Assembly: GCA_030581615.1 (NCBI GenBank)
Contig: JAKTTT010000011.1
Span: 395,127 to 459,126 of the forward strand
Length of the DNA stretch: 64,000 nt
Direction of reading: 5' to 3'
Origin: Alloascoidea africana
Lineage: Eukaryota; Ascomycota; Alloascoideomycetes; Alloascoideales; Alloascoideaceae
Below are positions 21,134-31,611 of this stretch, piece after piece. How positions within the stretch are numbered: the first letter of the stretch is position 1; every line of letters starts with the position of its first letter. The notes under the pieces were generated by a model. That model was not told the DNA's origin. It searched no databases and saw only the letters and a program-made list of their open reading frames with translations. Position numbers and translations under genes: made by a program.

Positions 21134-22622
21134 CTTTGTGGATGCAGAAACGAAGTGTTGAGGTACAGCGAGGGCAATAAATACACAACAAAAGAAACGA
21201 AAAGATCAGAAAGGCTTCTCTGAGATCTCAGAACAAGAGGGAAACAACACAAATGAAGAGATAAAAAATGATTGTATAAATATGTAGAGAGAAAAGAGGG
21301 AAAGGGGACAAATGAGGGTTTATTTATTCCACAATGTTTGTCTCGGGAGTTGATGGGTCAAAAAAAAAAGGTTAAAATGTGCCAAAAGAAACGGTAAGAA
21401 CAACCCCGGTCTGGGTGCGCTAGAAGGGGCCAAACCAACCAGCAAAGGCCGGGAGGAGAAAATAGAAAATAGGAAACAACCTCAAAATTATGCAATGTTT
21501 CACAAGTGATCCCAGAATAACACAAACTACTCATTGCGATTGACTTTTGTATAGGCTGACCCTTGCACGTTCCTGCTACTCTATCTGTACCAAGCCTTGC
21601 AGAACATGTTCCTTCTTGCCCTGTCTGGTCTTGTGCGGGAAGCGCCAGGGGGGAAAAGGTCTGGACCTAAAGTACCATGTTTCAAAAATCTACGTCTTGA
21701 CATTGACGTTTCGCTGACACCTTCTTTCTCCCGTTTCCGTTATGAACTACCATTCATTTTCTAAATGCATCAAGATTTGGGATAATCCCGCCCTAGTCTA
21801 ACTAATCCACTCGATTGCTCACATTGCTCTTGTTGCGGCTTGATAAATCACGACCAGAAAAGTAAAGTTAAGCTCCACCGCTACCAGTTTTCGGTGACGT
21901 TATCCATACTCTCTCTCCTCTCCGGCACCCTTACACATTTTAAGACATTCTTCTGTAAAAGACATATTTGAACAGTGAGATTTCTGACGTAACCATTCAT
22001 CGTCTGCTCCATCTCTTTTAAATTGCACAGTGAATACATCAATTGAACTTGTTTAAACTAATATAATTTCTGTCACTATAGAGAAAACTAACCCCCCGAC
22101 CATCCACATCTTCCTCTGAAAATAAAACATAAATAACACACAAATGGAGCAGAGTTATATATATGAGTATATATACACACACAAAAATAGAACTAAAGAT
22201 AGCCTAAAAAAGAGTTACATTGCAAAGAGAGAGAGAGGGATAGATAAACGAAAATATAAAATACAAAACATAAGCATATCGTCTCATCAAAATTTAATCC
22301 AAAAAAGTTAACCGCCAATAAATCTCAAAATCGGAGGGAAGATTAAGTCTCAAAAAAAAAAAGATAAACGAAAAAAAAAGTGTAAGGTGATCAAACACAG
22401 CATGAACCGGAGTAATTGTGAGTTGTTTGTCAACAGCTGTTCCATCAGCGTGTTGAGATGCACACTCGCACTTGTGTTTCAAATAAAAAGGGTGGAAAGA
22501 AGAAAAGGGGTGTGGACGAAAAGCGTGAAGCGTAGTTTGATAATAGAATATAGCGTCTTTTAACCATGAAATTCAAAGCGAAAAAAAAAAAGAGTTGAAC
22601 ATTTCACATTTTATTTCTGCAC
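21134..22622. other. Intergenic PRM10 5' / SET3 3'
   Basis: About 1.5 kb of AT-rich DNA containing the PRM10 promoter and the SET3 3' region. A/T runs and a TATATA-rich patch lie near 22158-22175. No gene was recognised. Confidence 0.5.
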
Positions 22623-25600
22623 TTAATTATTTGGTTTCTGTTTCCTCTTGTAATCAGCAAAGCTTAACTTTTTCACTGGTTTCGATAATCCAGACAACGA
22701 GGAACTACTTGAATTCCTCGAAGTAGCGCCCATTGACACTGTGCTGTTGGCTCTTTGCATTTGAGTTGCATCGGTTGTTCCACTTCTACTTCTACTCTTC
22801 AACCCTGCGTTGAACACATCAACCTCCATCGCTTCTGGCTTCATATCAACATTGGAATATGTCCCACTAACAAAGCCGTTACCTTTAATAGAAGATATAT
22901 CTTTGGGTATTACTTCTGGTGCTAAGGAGTACTTTTCATTACCGGAGAACCCCAAATTCCCGCTGTTGAAATATATCGCACTTGTCGATATGGGAACAGG
23001 TAACAGCTGTGACTTTGTAACTTCAGGTTCCCTTCTTCCAGACTCAGAGCTTGAATTTGTGTTGCCCTGCTCCAAGCTAGAATGAGAATTCGTCTTAGAA
23101 TGAGTTTTCGAGAACGAGTTTTCCGATTGGGAAGTCGAGCTTGAACCGTTTAAAGATGGTGACCTGCTGCTTGTTTCAATGGTTGAAGTTCTTGCAGCCT
23201 GGAACTTGTTGTATAAAACTTGCCGGATCGAAGGAATCTGTTTCTGGCCTGTGATATACCCTGTTATCGAACTATTCTCCCTTTCCTTATCGGCTATGCC
23301 GTTGACTTCAGGCAAAGCCAAAGACGGTTTGGCTGTTTTCCAAAACTCTCTCTTCCCGACGATACTTTTAATTGAAAAGTGAACATTCCTCGTATTTGGC
23401 TCTTTAGCGATAGAGGAGATATCTTTTCCCTTCTTGCCGTCGCTTTCCTGTTCTTTGGTTTTCTTCTTGGCACTTTTGATGATTTTACTGAACCAAGATT
23501 CGGAGGGGGAATCCGCTGTGTCACAACATTCCTGTATTCTTTCGATCGAATTGATAAGATAGGATTTGTCTGAATTCTCTAAATCTTCGTACTTTACAAG
23601 ACCATTGCTGACTTTAAGAATTGGGTGATATGGGTCCCATTCCCAAGGCAACGTGAGCTCGCTTCCGGCCTTTACAGGCTTCGTCGTGAAAACAACAAAT
23701 TTGACATCTTTGTTTTCAACAACTACCGCGGTCACCTGGCAATTGGGGTTGAAACTTCTTCGTAAAAACCGAGCTTTGTTCCCACGATGTCGAGCATCAA
23801 CTATAAGAGGTAATGTAGAATGCTGAAGCACATATGGCTTAACGCATCCTGTTATTGCATACTGATTGATTGGATTAGAAATATAAGTGCTTTTGAAGTT
23901 GACCAATCCAACATATTCTGAAACAAACCTGTTCTTGGTCAGGGATATCTCAGTGAATAGGCCAACTTTGTGAAAACCCACGTATTTCTGTTTAGCCACT
24001 GAAGTCGAATAATTTTTCAACGATAATTGAGGCATTTCAACTCGTGAATACTCACTCTGAGAGATGTAAGTTATCGATTCGTCATTTTTGTACGAGCTAG
24101 GAATAGAACTGATGAATTGTTCCACTTCCGTGTCGACAGCCCTAAGATCCGAAATTTCCCAGTACTCTACTTTCGTTAACTGTTCAACCTCAATCGTCTT
24201 ACGCTTTTGAGTACTTGTCTCATCCTCTGAAGTTTGATTGGCGCTTGTTACACCCTTCTTTGTTTTCCTCTTTGACCGTGAATTCGTTTGATTTGGTGCT
24301 GTATTCGAATTATTTTGTAAGTTGTTCCCATGATCATCGCTCCCATTGCTCACCGATCGCTGTTTCTTATTAGTTGTTGCAGATCCATGTTCATTCGTGC
24401 CATCAATTGAACTGTCTCTCTGTCTTTTGTTATTTACCACTTGCTGCTGAGGAGTTTTCTGTCGATGCACGCTTTTCCTTCGCTTTTCATTAAATTCTTC
24501 TTCCAGTTGATCCTTCTTTCTTAGCCGTTGTTTTAGCTTCGCCCTTTCAACATCCAGGGGTCTTGGGTTGCACTGGTCGCATAAATAAACCTCTGGAGCA
24601 TCGTCGATAGAGGCTATGCCAACACAGACAGCGTGCTGCCATCGATAGCACTTCTCGCACTGAACCGTAAACCCGTCGTCGTCATCAAAACCACATATAC
24701 ACTTTATTATTCCAGCATCCTCTGGGAATATTTCCAGCGGAGTCACCGTTGCTGGTAGATGTGGCAGCTTCGACTGTTTCGCGTCTTTTGGTTTTTCCTT
24801 AACATTTTCGAATTTGCTTGAGACTGATCGGGGTTGTAACGATGGTACTGGATTCTCATTGCTTGCAGTTGGGCTAGTTTCTAGTTTGGCTGCGATGGTT
24901 GGTATGGGTGTAACTGTGTCCAGTTTTTTTTCTGGTAACTTTTTTTGCTTTGCCACCACCAACGGACTATCGACAATGGGTTCGTTGTGAAGTGGAGGTG
25001 TTGGGTTTTGAATAGCTAATAGAATAGAATCTACTGGGGACTGGCTTGACAGTTTCGGCGATATCTGTCGTTGGACAATTATAGGCGATTGTATTGGTTG
25101 CTTGCTGCCAACAGGTTGTTTGTCTTCCGAAGGTAGCGCTAAGCCATTTGATAAAGGAGGTGAGGACGTAGGTAAAATTGTTGGGGAGAGAACGCCCTTT
25201 ATTGTTGATATTCCATCTCTAGGTTGGCGACACGGGTCAGATACTATTGGAGAGGAGGTCTGAGTGGGGGAATGCTGCTGGCCATTCGGAAGAGAATGGA
25301 ACGAATGAAGGTAGGAGCGTGAAGTGGATCTCGAATCCGAGTTCGAGGTGTATCCGGTGGGAAAGGCGACGACCGAGTTCTCAGGTAAATCGGTTATAGC
25401 TGTGAAATGGGATAGTGGCGACGGTAGTTGGTTTGTTGAGGGTTTGGTGGATTGGTTGAGGGCACTACTTGCTGGCGTTATGGGCTTTCCGCTCACACTC
25501 CGTAAATCTGAACTTGAATTTACACCGCGGTTATTCGGTGTCAGAAACGAGCCTGACGACAGTAAAAGAAGAGCCGAAGCATCTTCGTATAAGGATGAGG

Positions 25601-25820
25601 ACACCGTGCTACTCGTCAGGTTCGGTTTGTCTGGTATAGGATTGGTTCTCATTGAAGAAGTGGCTTGTTGTGCATTGTCTATTGGTTGGGGCACAGAAAC
25701 ACAAAGATTCTTATCCGAAGATGTCCGCTGCGCGTTTGCAAGAGAGGTTATAGCGCTCCTGTATGCTCCAACTCCATTGGCGTTTGACATAGACCCATTA
25801 TAGTCGCCGTCTATAGACAT
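22623..25820 (-). CDS. SET3: Set3-like protein with PHD finger and SET domain
   Basis: Likely scaffold of the Set3C histone deacetylase complex, which reads H3K4 methylation through its PHD finger. From ATG 25820 the protein has 1065 residues. The first 350 are Ser/Pro/Thr-rich. The PHD finger around residues 371-415 has the Cys4-His-Cys3 pattern CICGF, CEKC, WQHAVCVG, CDQC. A basic linker follows, then a SET domain at about 610-730 (YVGFHKVGLFTEISL to ELTLPWEWDP). The NHS/catalytic motif is replaced by SFNPNCQ, in keeping with the Set3/Set4 group, which is thought to lack methyltransferase activity. The C-terminus is Ser-rich and ends in a basic LSFADYKRKQK motif. Confidence 0.9.
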   Translation of the reverse strand: MSIDGDYNGSMSNANGVGAYRSAITSLANAQRTSSDKNLCVSVPQPIDNAQQATSSMRTNPIPDKPNLTSSTVSSSLYEDASALLLLSSGSFLTPNNRGVNSSSDLRSVSGKPITPASSALNQSTKPSTNQLPSPLSHFTAITDLPENSVVAFPTGYTSNSDSRSTSRSYLHSFHSLPNGQQHSPTQTSSPIVSDPCRQPRDGISTIKGVLSPTILPTSSPPLSNGLALPSEDKQPVGSKQPIQSPIIVQRQISPKLSSQSPVDSILLAIQNPTPPLHNEPIVDSPLVVAKQKKLPEKKLDTVTPIPTIAAKLETSPTASNENPVPSLQPRSVSSKFENVKEKPKDAKQSKLPHLPATVTPLEIFPEDAGIIKCICGFDDDDGFTVQCEKCYRWQHAVCVGIASIDDAPEVYLCDQCNPRPLDVERAKLKQRLRKKDQLEEEFNEKRRKSVHRQKTPQQQVVNNKRQRDSSIDGTNEHGSATTNKKQRSVSNGSDDHGNNLQNNSNTAPNQTNSRSKRKTKKGVTSANQTSEDETSTQKRKTIEVEQLTKVEYWEISDLRAVDTEVEQFISSIPSSYKNDESITYISQSEYSRVEMPQLSLKNYSTSVAKQKYVGFHKVGLFTEISLTKNRFVSEYVGLVNFKSTYISNPINQYAITGCVKPYVLQHSTLPLIVDARHRGNKARFLRRSFNPNCQVTAVVVENKDVKFVVFTTKPVKAGSELTLPWEWDPYHPILKVSNGLVKYEDLENSDKSYLINSIERIQECCDTADSPSESWFSKIIKSAKKKTKEQESDGKKGKDISSIAKEPNTRNVHFSIKSIVGKREFWKTAKPSLALPEVNGIADKERENSSITGYITGQKQIPSIRQVLYNKFQAARTSTIETSSRSPSLNGSSSTSQSENSFSKTHSKTNSHSSLEQGNTNSSSESGRREPEVTKSQLLPVPISTSAIYFNSGNLGFSGNEKYSLAPEVIPKDISSIKGNGFVSGTYSNVDMKPEAMEVDVFNAGLKSRSRSGTTDATQMQRANSTVSMGATSRNSSSSSLSGLSKPVKKLSFADYKRKQKPNN

Positions 25821-26155
25821 TGTAGGCCAGGTTGGAACTAAGTGTGGGTCGAAAGGGCTGTTGGGAAGCGTTTGTGAGCTAGTAACTGAGTATAAGAGCA
25901 AGAAGACACGCTAAAGAGCACATAGACGGAATCTGCGAGAAAAGCCTCCGGAGCCCAGCGCGTGTGTAGATGGTATGGCGATGGCGGTGTTGTGGGTTCA
26001 AGAACTGGTTGGGCAAAGAGGATTAGGAGTAGGGAAAAAAATTGAGTGTGGGCATAAGTGTCGCGGCGTCGTGTGCACCGCGCACGCACTTTTTCTGTTT
26101 TCATCCAACATGGCCTCTCCATTTGGAGATTACTTCAAGATCCCGATCTCTTCAG
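25821..26155. promoter_or_regulatory. Divergent promoter SET3/PAM16
   Basis: 335 bp between the SET3 ATG (minus) and the PAM16 ATG (plus). It contains an upstream ATG at 26110 in good context that is out of frame with PAM16. Confidence 0.5.
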
Positions 26156-26290
26156 ATGGTAAGTACGTTTGGTTGCGCTCTGGTTCTCGAAGCACAGGCT
26201 AACCTCTGTGGTGTAGGCCCATCGACTTGTCTTTCAGGTGATAATCACTGGCGCTCAGGCGTTCGGTCGAGCTTTTGGCGCAGCTTATAA
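26110..26290 (+). other. Upstream ORF overlapping PAM16 (40 codons after splicing)
   Basis: ATG 26110 has A at -3 and G at +4. Spliced with the PAM16 intron (26110-26158 joined to 26217-26290) it encodes 40 residues in another frame and stops inside PAM16. The PAM16 ATG at 26156 has a weaker context. The frame matters only if transcripts start upstream of 26110. Confidence 0.35.
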
Positions 26291-26588
26291 GCAAGCGGCC
26301 AAAACCAGTGCCCAGCAAAGCGTGGAATCCGCTGCTCGCCAAAAGGCTGGCGGAATAGATTTGGCAGAGGCTTGCAAAATCCTGGATGTAGAGCCCAAGG
26401 GCCTAACAATGGAAAAAATCAACCAACGCTATGAATATCTGTTTGATATCAACGCCAAAGACAAAGGGGGCAGTTTCTATCTGCAGTCAAAGGTGTATAG
26501 AGCCATGGAAAGAATGAAATATGAGCTGAATGCTGCTCAGGAGGCTAGCAAAAGTAGTGGTGGTGGCGGCGGAGGCAAGAGCCAGTAG
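26156..26588 (+). CDS. PAM16: Mitochondrial import motor subunit Pam16/Tim16, one intron
   Basis: Subunit of the TIM23-associated import motor that pairs with Pam18 to control Hsp70. Exon 1 is the ATG at 26156-26158. The intron 26159-26216 (58 nt) has donor GTAAGT, branch GGCTAACC and acceptor GTGTAG. Exon 2 is 26217-26588. The 124-residue product starts MAHRLVFQVIITGAQAFG, as in other Pam16 proteins. The degenerate J-like domain contains ACKILDV, INQRYEYLFDIN and KGGSFYLQSKVYRAMERM, without an HPD motif, as expected. The tail is Gly/Ser-rich. The intron directly after the start codon mirrors RPL35. Confidence 0.94.
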
Positions 26589-27671
26589 CCCTTGGTCAAG
26601 TCTTCTCTGACATGAAAAAAAAAAATACTGTATTTTGGTGAAGGGAGAGCCCGGTAGTTAGTTGCATCGAAGTCACCTTATTTACTTTGTATATAGCATC
26701 GGAATGGAATTAATAAGAACGCAAGACCGGAAAGATGTTTTGGTCTTTGACTTTTGGACGGCAAGCTCTGGTTTCTCCTTTCCTTCATGGCGCTAAAGCT
26801 GGGGAATCGGGACTTTGGGGGGACGGTGCGACATTTACGCACCGGTCTGACATGTACCGGCGACTCATGGAGCCCATTTTGGTGTCTTTCGTACTGGCGT
26901 GTGTCTCCTTTCAGGCCCGGCGTAGCCCTGAAGCCTGTCAGGAGGGCGTCTGTAGATACTCTGTGCCGGGTGTATGCCCCTGTTCCATGGTGTGCATGCT
27001 GCTGGTGGCGTAAACAGGTATTTGGGAGTCCTGTGCTTCGTTCATAAAAGTGTTGATCAGAACAAAGAGGAACAAAAAAATAGGGTTTGCTTTAAAGTGC
27101 TCCGAGAACCTCATCCTGCTGCAGACGGCTGGGAGACACACACGATGAGAGAGCACGCTGTCGATCCAGAGATGGTAGGACCAGAGTGGAAATATGCTTC
27201 AGATACCCGTTTCTGTCCCTGAAGTTTCCGCATTGGATTTGTGACCGCTGTGGCATTCAAAAGCACTGAATAAGGTCCAGACACAATGTCTTCAAGCATC
27301 TCTTGAATTGCAGAGCTGGGTTTGCTACCGCTCCCTCCAGCTCTCAACATCTGCCTGGACTCCCTCCAAGCTCGCCTGGACGCCAGTCGCACCCCCAGAG
27401 CCCCGAGCCAGGTCACTGCTGGCCCGCTTCGAAAGCCATCTCGCTGTTTTTTCATCTCTGCTGGCGGCTCTAGCCAGGGTGCTGGGAGGTATTCTGGCGA
27501 TTTAGTGTATTTATTTTGAGGAGTAACCTGAGCTGTGCTGTCTCGATACTCTTCCTCCCGCTTTGCTTACAACCAACACAATAACACTTTTCCTGCTTTC
27601 TTTCCATTTCGGTTGCACACTTTTATTCTGTTTTCCTTTACATCGTTACATAGCATATCCTGTTTCTATTG
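26589..27671. other. GC-rich intergenic island between PAM16 and CDC34
   Basis: From about 26740 to 27500 base composition rises well above neighbouring intergenic DNA. Clear hairpins are present: CGGTGCG 26824-26830 with CGCACCG 26838-26844, and CCCGGC 26916-26921 with GCCGGG 26965-26970 enclosing CCTGA/TCAGG. A TATATA-like TGTATATAG lies near 26690. Open frames here, including one of 114 codons on the minus strand (27455-27111), match no known family. A structured non-coding RNA is the favoured but unproven reading. Confidence 0.35.
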
Positions 27672-28915
27672 ATGAGTTTTACAAGCGCTTCTTCTATTCT
27701 GCTCCGGCACTATAGAGAACTCACGAACCCTGCAAGGTCGATTCCATCATTTCACATTTCGGTAAGATCTGACGTTTTGGTCCATCTTTTCCTCTCCTTT
27801 CTAGTGGTTGTTCTGATCATATATCAAAGCCCGTCTTGTAACGCTCTTGGGTTGTGAGCACATAGGCAAAAAAAGTCTTGCGTTACAGTAGATGACTTTT
27901 GTGTATCTCATGATGATATCACTAACTAGCCTTTGAACAGCTGGAAGACGACAACATATTTCATTGGTAAGTCACTTTTCCGAGTTATTTCTTTCCTTGT
28001 TAGCATGGTAGTTGTTGTTATATCCTTTAGCTTTTTACACTTTGGCCGATAAGAGGGCGGCTGCGATGTTTGTGGACAGATACGGAGATATGGACTGCAC
28101 AAGCAGATATCTAACTACAATAAAGGAATATTGGTGTTATGGTTCTAAACGAGGATTCGGCTTATCGAGGTGGTTACTTCAAGGTATGCAGTAAATGTTT
28201 CTTTTGTTTTTTAATCCAGAGGCAAATGGATCAAAGTGCAAAGTGCAAATGACCCAATATTGACTTTGTCTTGTGATGACGGATAGGCACAAATGAGATT
28301 CCCATCAAATTTCCCCTATTCTCCCCCAACATTTCGATTCACGCCTGCTATATACCATCCAAACGTTTACAGAGATGGCCGTCTTTGTATTTCTATTCTC
28401 CATGGTACGGGGGATATCACGAATGGAGAACTTGATGCCGTATGTACCATATCTCACATGCCTTTGCGAATTTCAAGTTTAAATGCCATAGACATTCTAA
28501 TCCTAAATGAGCGCAGGAAACGTGGAGTCCCGTACAATCTGTCGAAAGCGTGTTAATCAGCATTGTGTCTCTATTAGAAGATCCGAACATATCATCGCCT
28601 GCGAACGTAGATGCCGCTGTTGAATGGAAAAAAGATCGCCAATCGTACCGCAAAAGAGTTTCGATGGATGTGGAGCGCTCAAAAAAAGACATACCCCCCG
28701 GATTTGTAATACCATCTGCCTCGAGCGGATATCTTGCCAGGGATCAAAAGAAAGTAGAAGAAACAGTGAGCCCTGATTTCTGGTACGAGTCTGAAGAGTC
28801 TTTGGAGAGCGGTGATGACAACAGTATAATGGACGAGTATGATGAAGATGAAGATGATGAAGTTGAAGTTGAAGATGAAGACGAAGATACTGGTATGATT
28901 GATCTTTCTCACTGA
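27672..28915 (+). CDS. CDC34: Ubiquitin-conjugating enzyme E2 Cdc34, five exons
   Basis: E2 of the SCF ubiquitin ligase that drives G1/S by degrading CDK inhibitors. Exons are 27672-27761, 27941-27966, 28126-28183, 28287-28439 and 28517-28915; 241 residues. The UBC fold contains the HPN motif at 82-84, catalytic Cys92 in GRLCISILH, and the Cdc34-specific acidic loop ([14 protein letters not shown]) before [11 protein letters not shown]. The C-terminal tail is strongly acidic ([19 protein letters not shown]), the feature that binds the Cul1 basic canyon. Introns are 179, 159, 103 and 77 nt with GTAAGA, GTAAGT, GTATGC and GTATGT donors and ACTAAC, TCTAAC or CTAAT branches. All joints are in phase. 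As I recall, S. cerevisiae CDC34 has no intron. Confidence 0.94.
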
Positions 28916-29439
28916 TTTGCTAATACTAGCGGTGCTCTAACCTGCTTGGTAGGAGTGTTTGCTGACAAATAGAAAAGTCGAAGAATGAAAACAGCCGCTT
29001 TTTGTTTTTCTCCTTTACTGTTTTTTAACCTTTAGATATCTCTCTCGCCATATGCGATGGTATGGAATGTTTTTACCGTTGAAAAGGAAAGCAACATCTA
29101 CACTTCTGACTATTATTTTTTTTACTTGACAGTCTTCTGTTTTCTTGTTTTTACTGCATATTGTTTTAATGTATCACCACCTAGGCCAGTTAACTGGGGT
29201 TTCATTGTTTAGCTAGAGTTGTTTCTTTTGAGCCAATACACTTCTTGGTTTGTTAATCATCACGCGCCTTGTATATATTTAAAGAGCTGTGGAAAATGCT
29301 TAAAGCTAGCATCCACAAGCTTCGTATTTCAATGGAATGAAAGTTGTGTGTTGATGCCCTTTGCCTTAGGCGTAGGTTTTTGTTTGCATTTCTTCACAGC
29401 TCACAACCGATGTCCTAAACAAAACTCTCCAACCACACA
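28916..29439. other. Intergenic CDC34 3' / WRAP73-like 5'
   Basis: About 0.5 kb, T-rich, without a recognisable gene. It presumably contains the promoter of the WD-repeat gene. Confidence 0.5.
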
Positions 29440-31611
29440 ATGGCGAACCGAGCCATCTCCAATCAAGTTCGGCAAAGTGTCACTCCCGAGGCACCGTCAA
29501 CCTCGTTCACCTATACCCAGAACGTATTGCCAAGAGTCTCACACTGTGGCAAGTATGTGGCATACCTGAACAGTTCCAGGCTTGTCATTCGAAGCACAAT
29601 AACCCTCGCTACGCGACGAATAATCACCTGTAATGAGTTATTCGCAAACACAGAGGTTGAAGTAGAAACAGATAGGCTCTCCAGAACTGCACCTTCGATA
29701 TCAAGAAAGCTTTCTTCGCTTCATCTTGGAACAGGATCCAGATCAGGACACGGCAACGTACACGAACATCACCACAGGCACAGACCTCCTAGTGCTGGTC
29801 GGGAGACCACCCAATCTAAAAGGGTGGAGGTTCGCGACATTGTTTGGGAATCAAATTCGCGCTTGGTCGGTAGAGACAAACAGCCAGCAAAACTGGCGGT
29901 CATTATAGGGTATGATACAGTGAAAATATACGATGTTTATTCGGACATGGAGATTACCATTCGACAAGGGCATGGTGGGATTGAAAAAGTTGAGTGGATA
30001 ACCTCTCCGAATAGTTTATCACACAATGGGTCTCAGTTGTTGATAGTATATTCGCAAGACCAATTGAAGGCTACTATTTGGTCATTAAGAACCAGAGTAA
30101 AGCTTTTTGATATTCTACGACCCAAACCGTCTGTTCAGCTACTACCCAAACCAAACTCGAACATCATCTCGCTGATAACAAGACCAGACACACGCGACCA
30201 AGTCCACAACCTGTCAATCGTGCTCGACAATTCACTGGCAAGTCTGGTGAACAGTTTTGATGTATCAAATGGAATGCCCGTGAATCCTTTATTAGAGCAA
30301 ACGGGAAGTACCAAGATGGTGGATGCCCAGACAGAACTTTGCAAATGGAGTCCCTCGGGGAAGTACTTCCTCGTCGTGGATAATCCAGTATTGGGACTCA
30401 GAATGCAATTGTTCAATCTGCTTGGGTTTGGAGAGTCAAGAAACGGACCAGTTTTTAAATTTGATTCTACTTCTCTTCAAAAAAACAATTCCATTGCTAG
30501 ATATGAGCAGTTTTGGCAACACTACTTGGGGCCGTGTTGTGTTGAATGGCTGTCTCCATCGTTTTCTAATGATCCGTTGATTGAAAGTTCAAATGAATAC
30601 ATAATTGTGGGCGATTATAATGAGAATGTGGTTGTCTTTGATACAATGCTTGATATCAAGGCAGTATTCTTCAGCAGAGATTTAATCAGTGATGAAGAAC
30701 GCGCATTGGTATGGTCATTGAATGAGACTCAAAAGCAAGGTGATCCTGGTACCATAGTGGATTATACCCTGGTTCAAAGCAATACGTTTCGAATCCCACG
30801 ATATGTAGGCAAAGGGTCAAATCAAAATGATACAGACATAGAACCCCGGATTTCATTTATGAAGGTATCTCCCGATGGAACAACTCTGGCAACAGTGTGT
30901 AGCACAATGCCTCAGACTTTGTGGATATGGGATCTTTCCTGGATAGTCAAAAATGACCCTAGCAATTACAATCAAGAGAACAGGGAGTATGGAGATGAGG
31001 ATACAATCGGTCTTTTCCAAAGACGAGGGTTGGTTTCTTTTCTTATCCATCCCCGACCGATCAAAAGCATAGACTTTCATCCAATGTTTCCGGACTTGAT
31101 ACTCATAGGCTTTGGTAACAATGCACAGTATTTTTCATGCTGGAGTTCCCAGTGGAGCAAACCGTTTTGTATCATGAACTCGGGTCTGGAAACCGTTCGA
31201 GACGTTCAATGGATAAAGACAATTATTCATGGGGTATCATCATCGGCTGTAACTACCGAGGTTTTGTGTTGTGATGGACAGAGTTTCAACACCGCTAAAC
31301 TATCACTACGAGGTTTTTCAGAGTACTTGAAACGTTCTAGTATGAAGGATAGTGTCAGCCCGGCTCCTATTAAGGACGAACAGTCGCCTGTTGTGTTTAG
31401 TAGTAGCACCGACACAACAATTGAAAGAATGCGCCAGGGAAGCCCCCAGTTATTACAGGATGATGATACGGCTGCCCTAAACATTGTGAATGGGGTTCAG
31501 CAGCAGGAATGGGGCGAAGATGATTCAAAACTAAAAATGGACGATACATTCAGCAAAATCAAGGTGTTTAAAAGGCAAAAGAATAAACAAGAGAAGCGTT
31601 TATTAGATTAG
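29440..31611 (+). CDS. WD-repeat protein of the WRAP73/Wdr8 family
   Basis: 723 residues without introns. Family clues are CKWSPSGKYFLVVDNP in the middle, FMKVSPDGTTLATVCSTMPQTLWIWDL further on, and then PIKSIDFHPMFPDLILIGFGN. The spacing of the conserved 'tolerance of atypical WD motif' blocks is that of human WRAP73/WDR8 and fission yeast Wdr8. In fission yeast Wdr8 acts with Msd1 and the kinesin-14 Pkl1 to anchor minus ends at the spindle pole. Charged, Ser-rich inserts occur around residues 85-130 and in the last 100 residues, and the C-terminus is Lys-rich. The assignment rests on pattern, not a search; another WD40 family is possible. Confidence 0.7.
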   Translation: MANRAISNQVRQSVTPEAPSTSFTYTQNVLPRVSHCGKYVAYLNSSRLVIRSTITLATRRIITCNELFANTEVEVETDRLSRTAPSISRKLSSLHLGTGSRSGHGNVHEHHHRHRPPSAGRETTQSKRVEVRDIVWESNSRLVGRDKQPAKLAVIIGYDTVKIYDVYSDMEITIRQGHGGIEKVEWITSPNSLSHNGSQLLIVYSQDQLKATIWSLRTRVKLFDILRPKPSVQLLPKPNSNIISLITRPDTRDQVHNLSIVLDNSLASLVNSFDVSNGMPVNPLLEQTGSTKMVDAQTELCKWSPSGKYFLVVDNPVLGLRMQLFNLLGFGESRNGPVFKFDSTSLQKNNSIARYEQFWQHYLGPCCVEWLSPSFSNDPLIESSNEYIIVGDYNENVVVFDTMLDIKAVFFSRDLISDEERALVWSLNETQKQGDPGTIVDYTLVQSNTFRIPRYVGKGSNQNDTDIEPRISFMKVSPDGTTLATVCSTMPQTLWIWDLSWIVKNDPSNYNQENREYGDEDTIGLFQRRGLVSFLIHPRPIKSIDFHPMFPDLILIGFGNNAQYFSCWSSQWSKPFCIMNSGLETVRDVQWIKTIIHGVSSSAVTTEVLCCDGQSFNTAKLSLRGFSEYLKRSSMKDSVSPAPIKDEQSPVVFSSSTDTTIERMRQGSPQLLQDDDTAALNIVNGVQQQEWGEDDSKLKMDDTFSKIKVFKRQKNKQEKRLLD

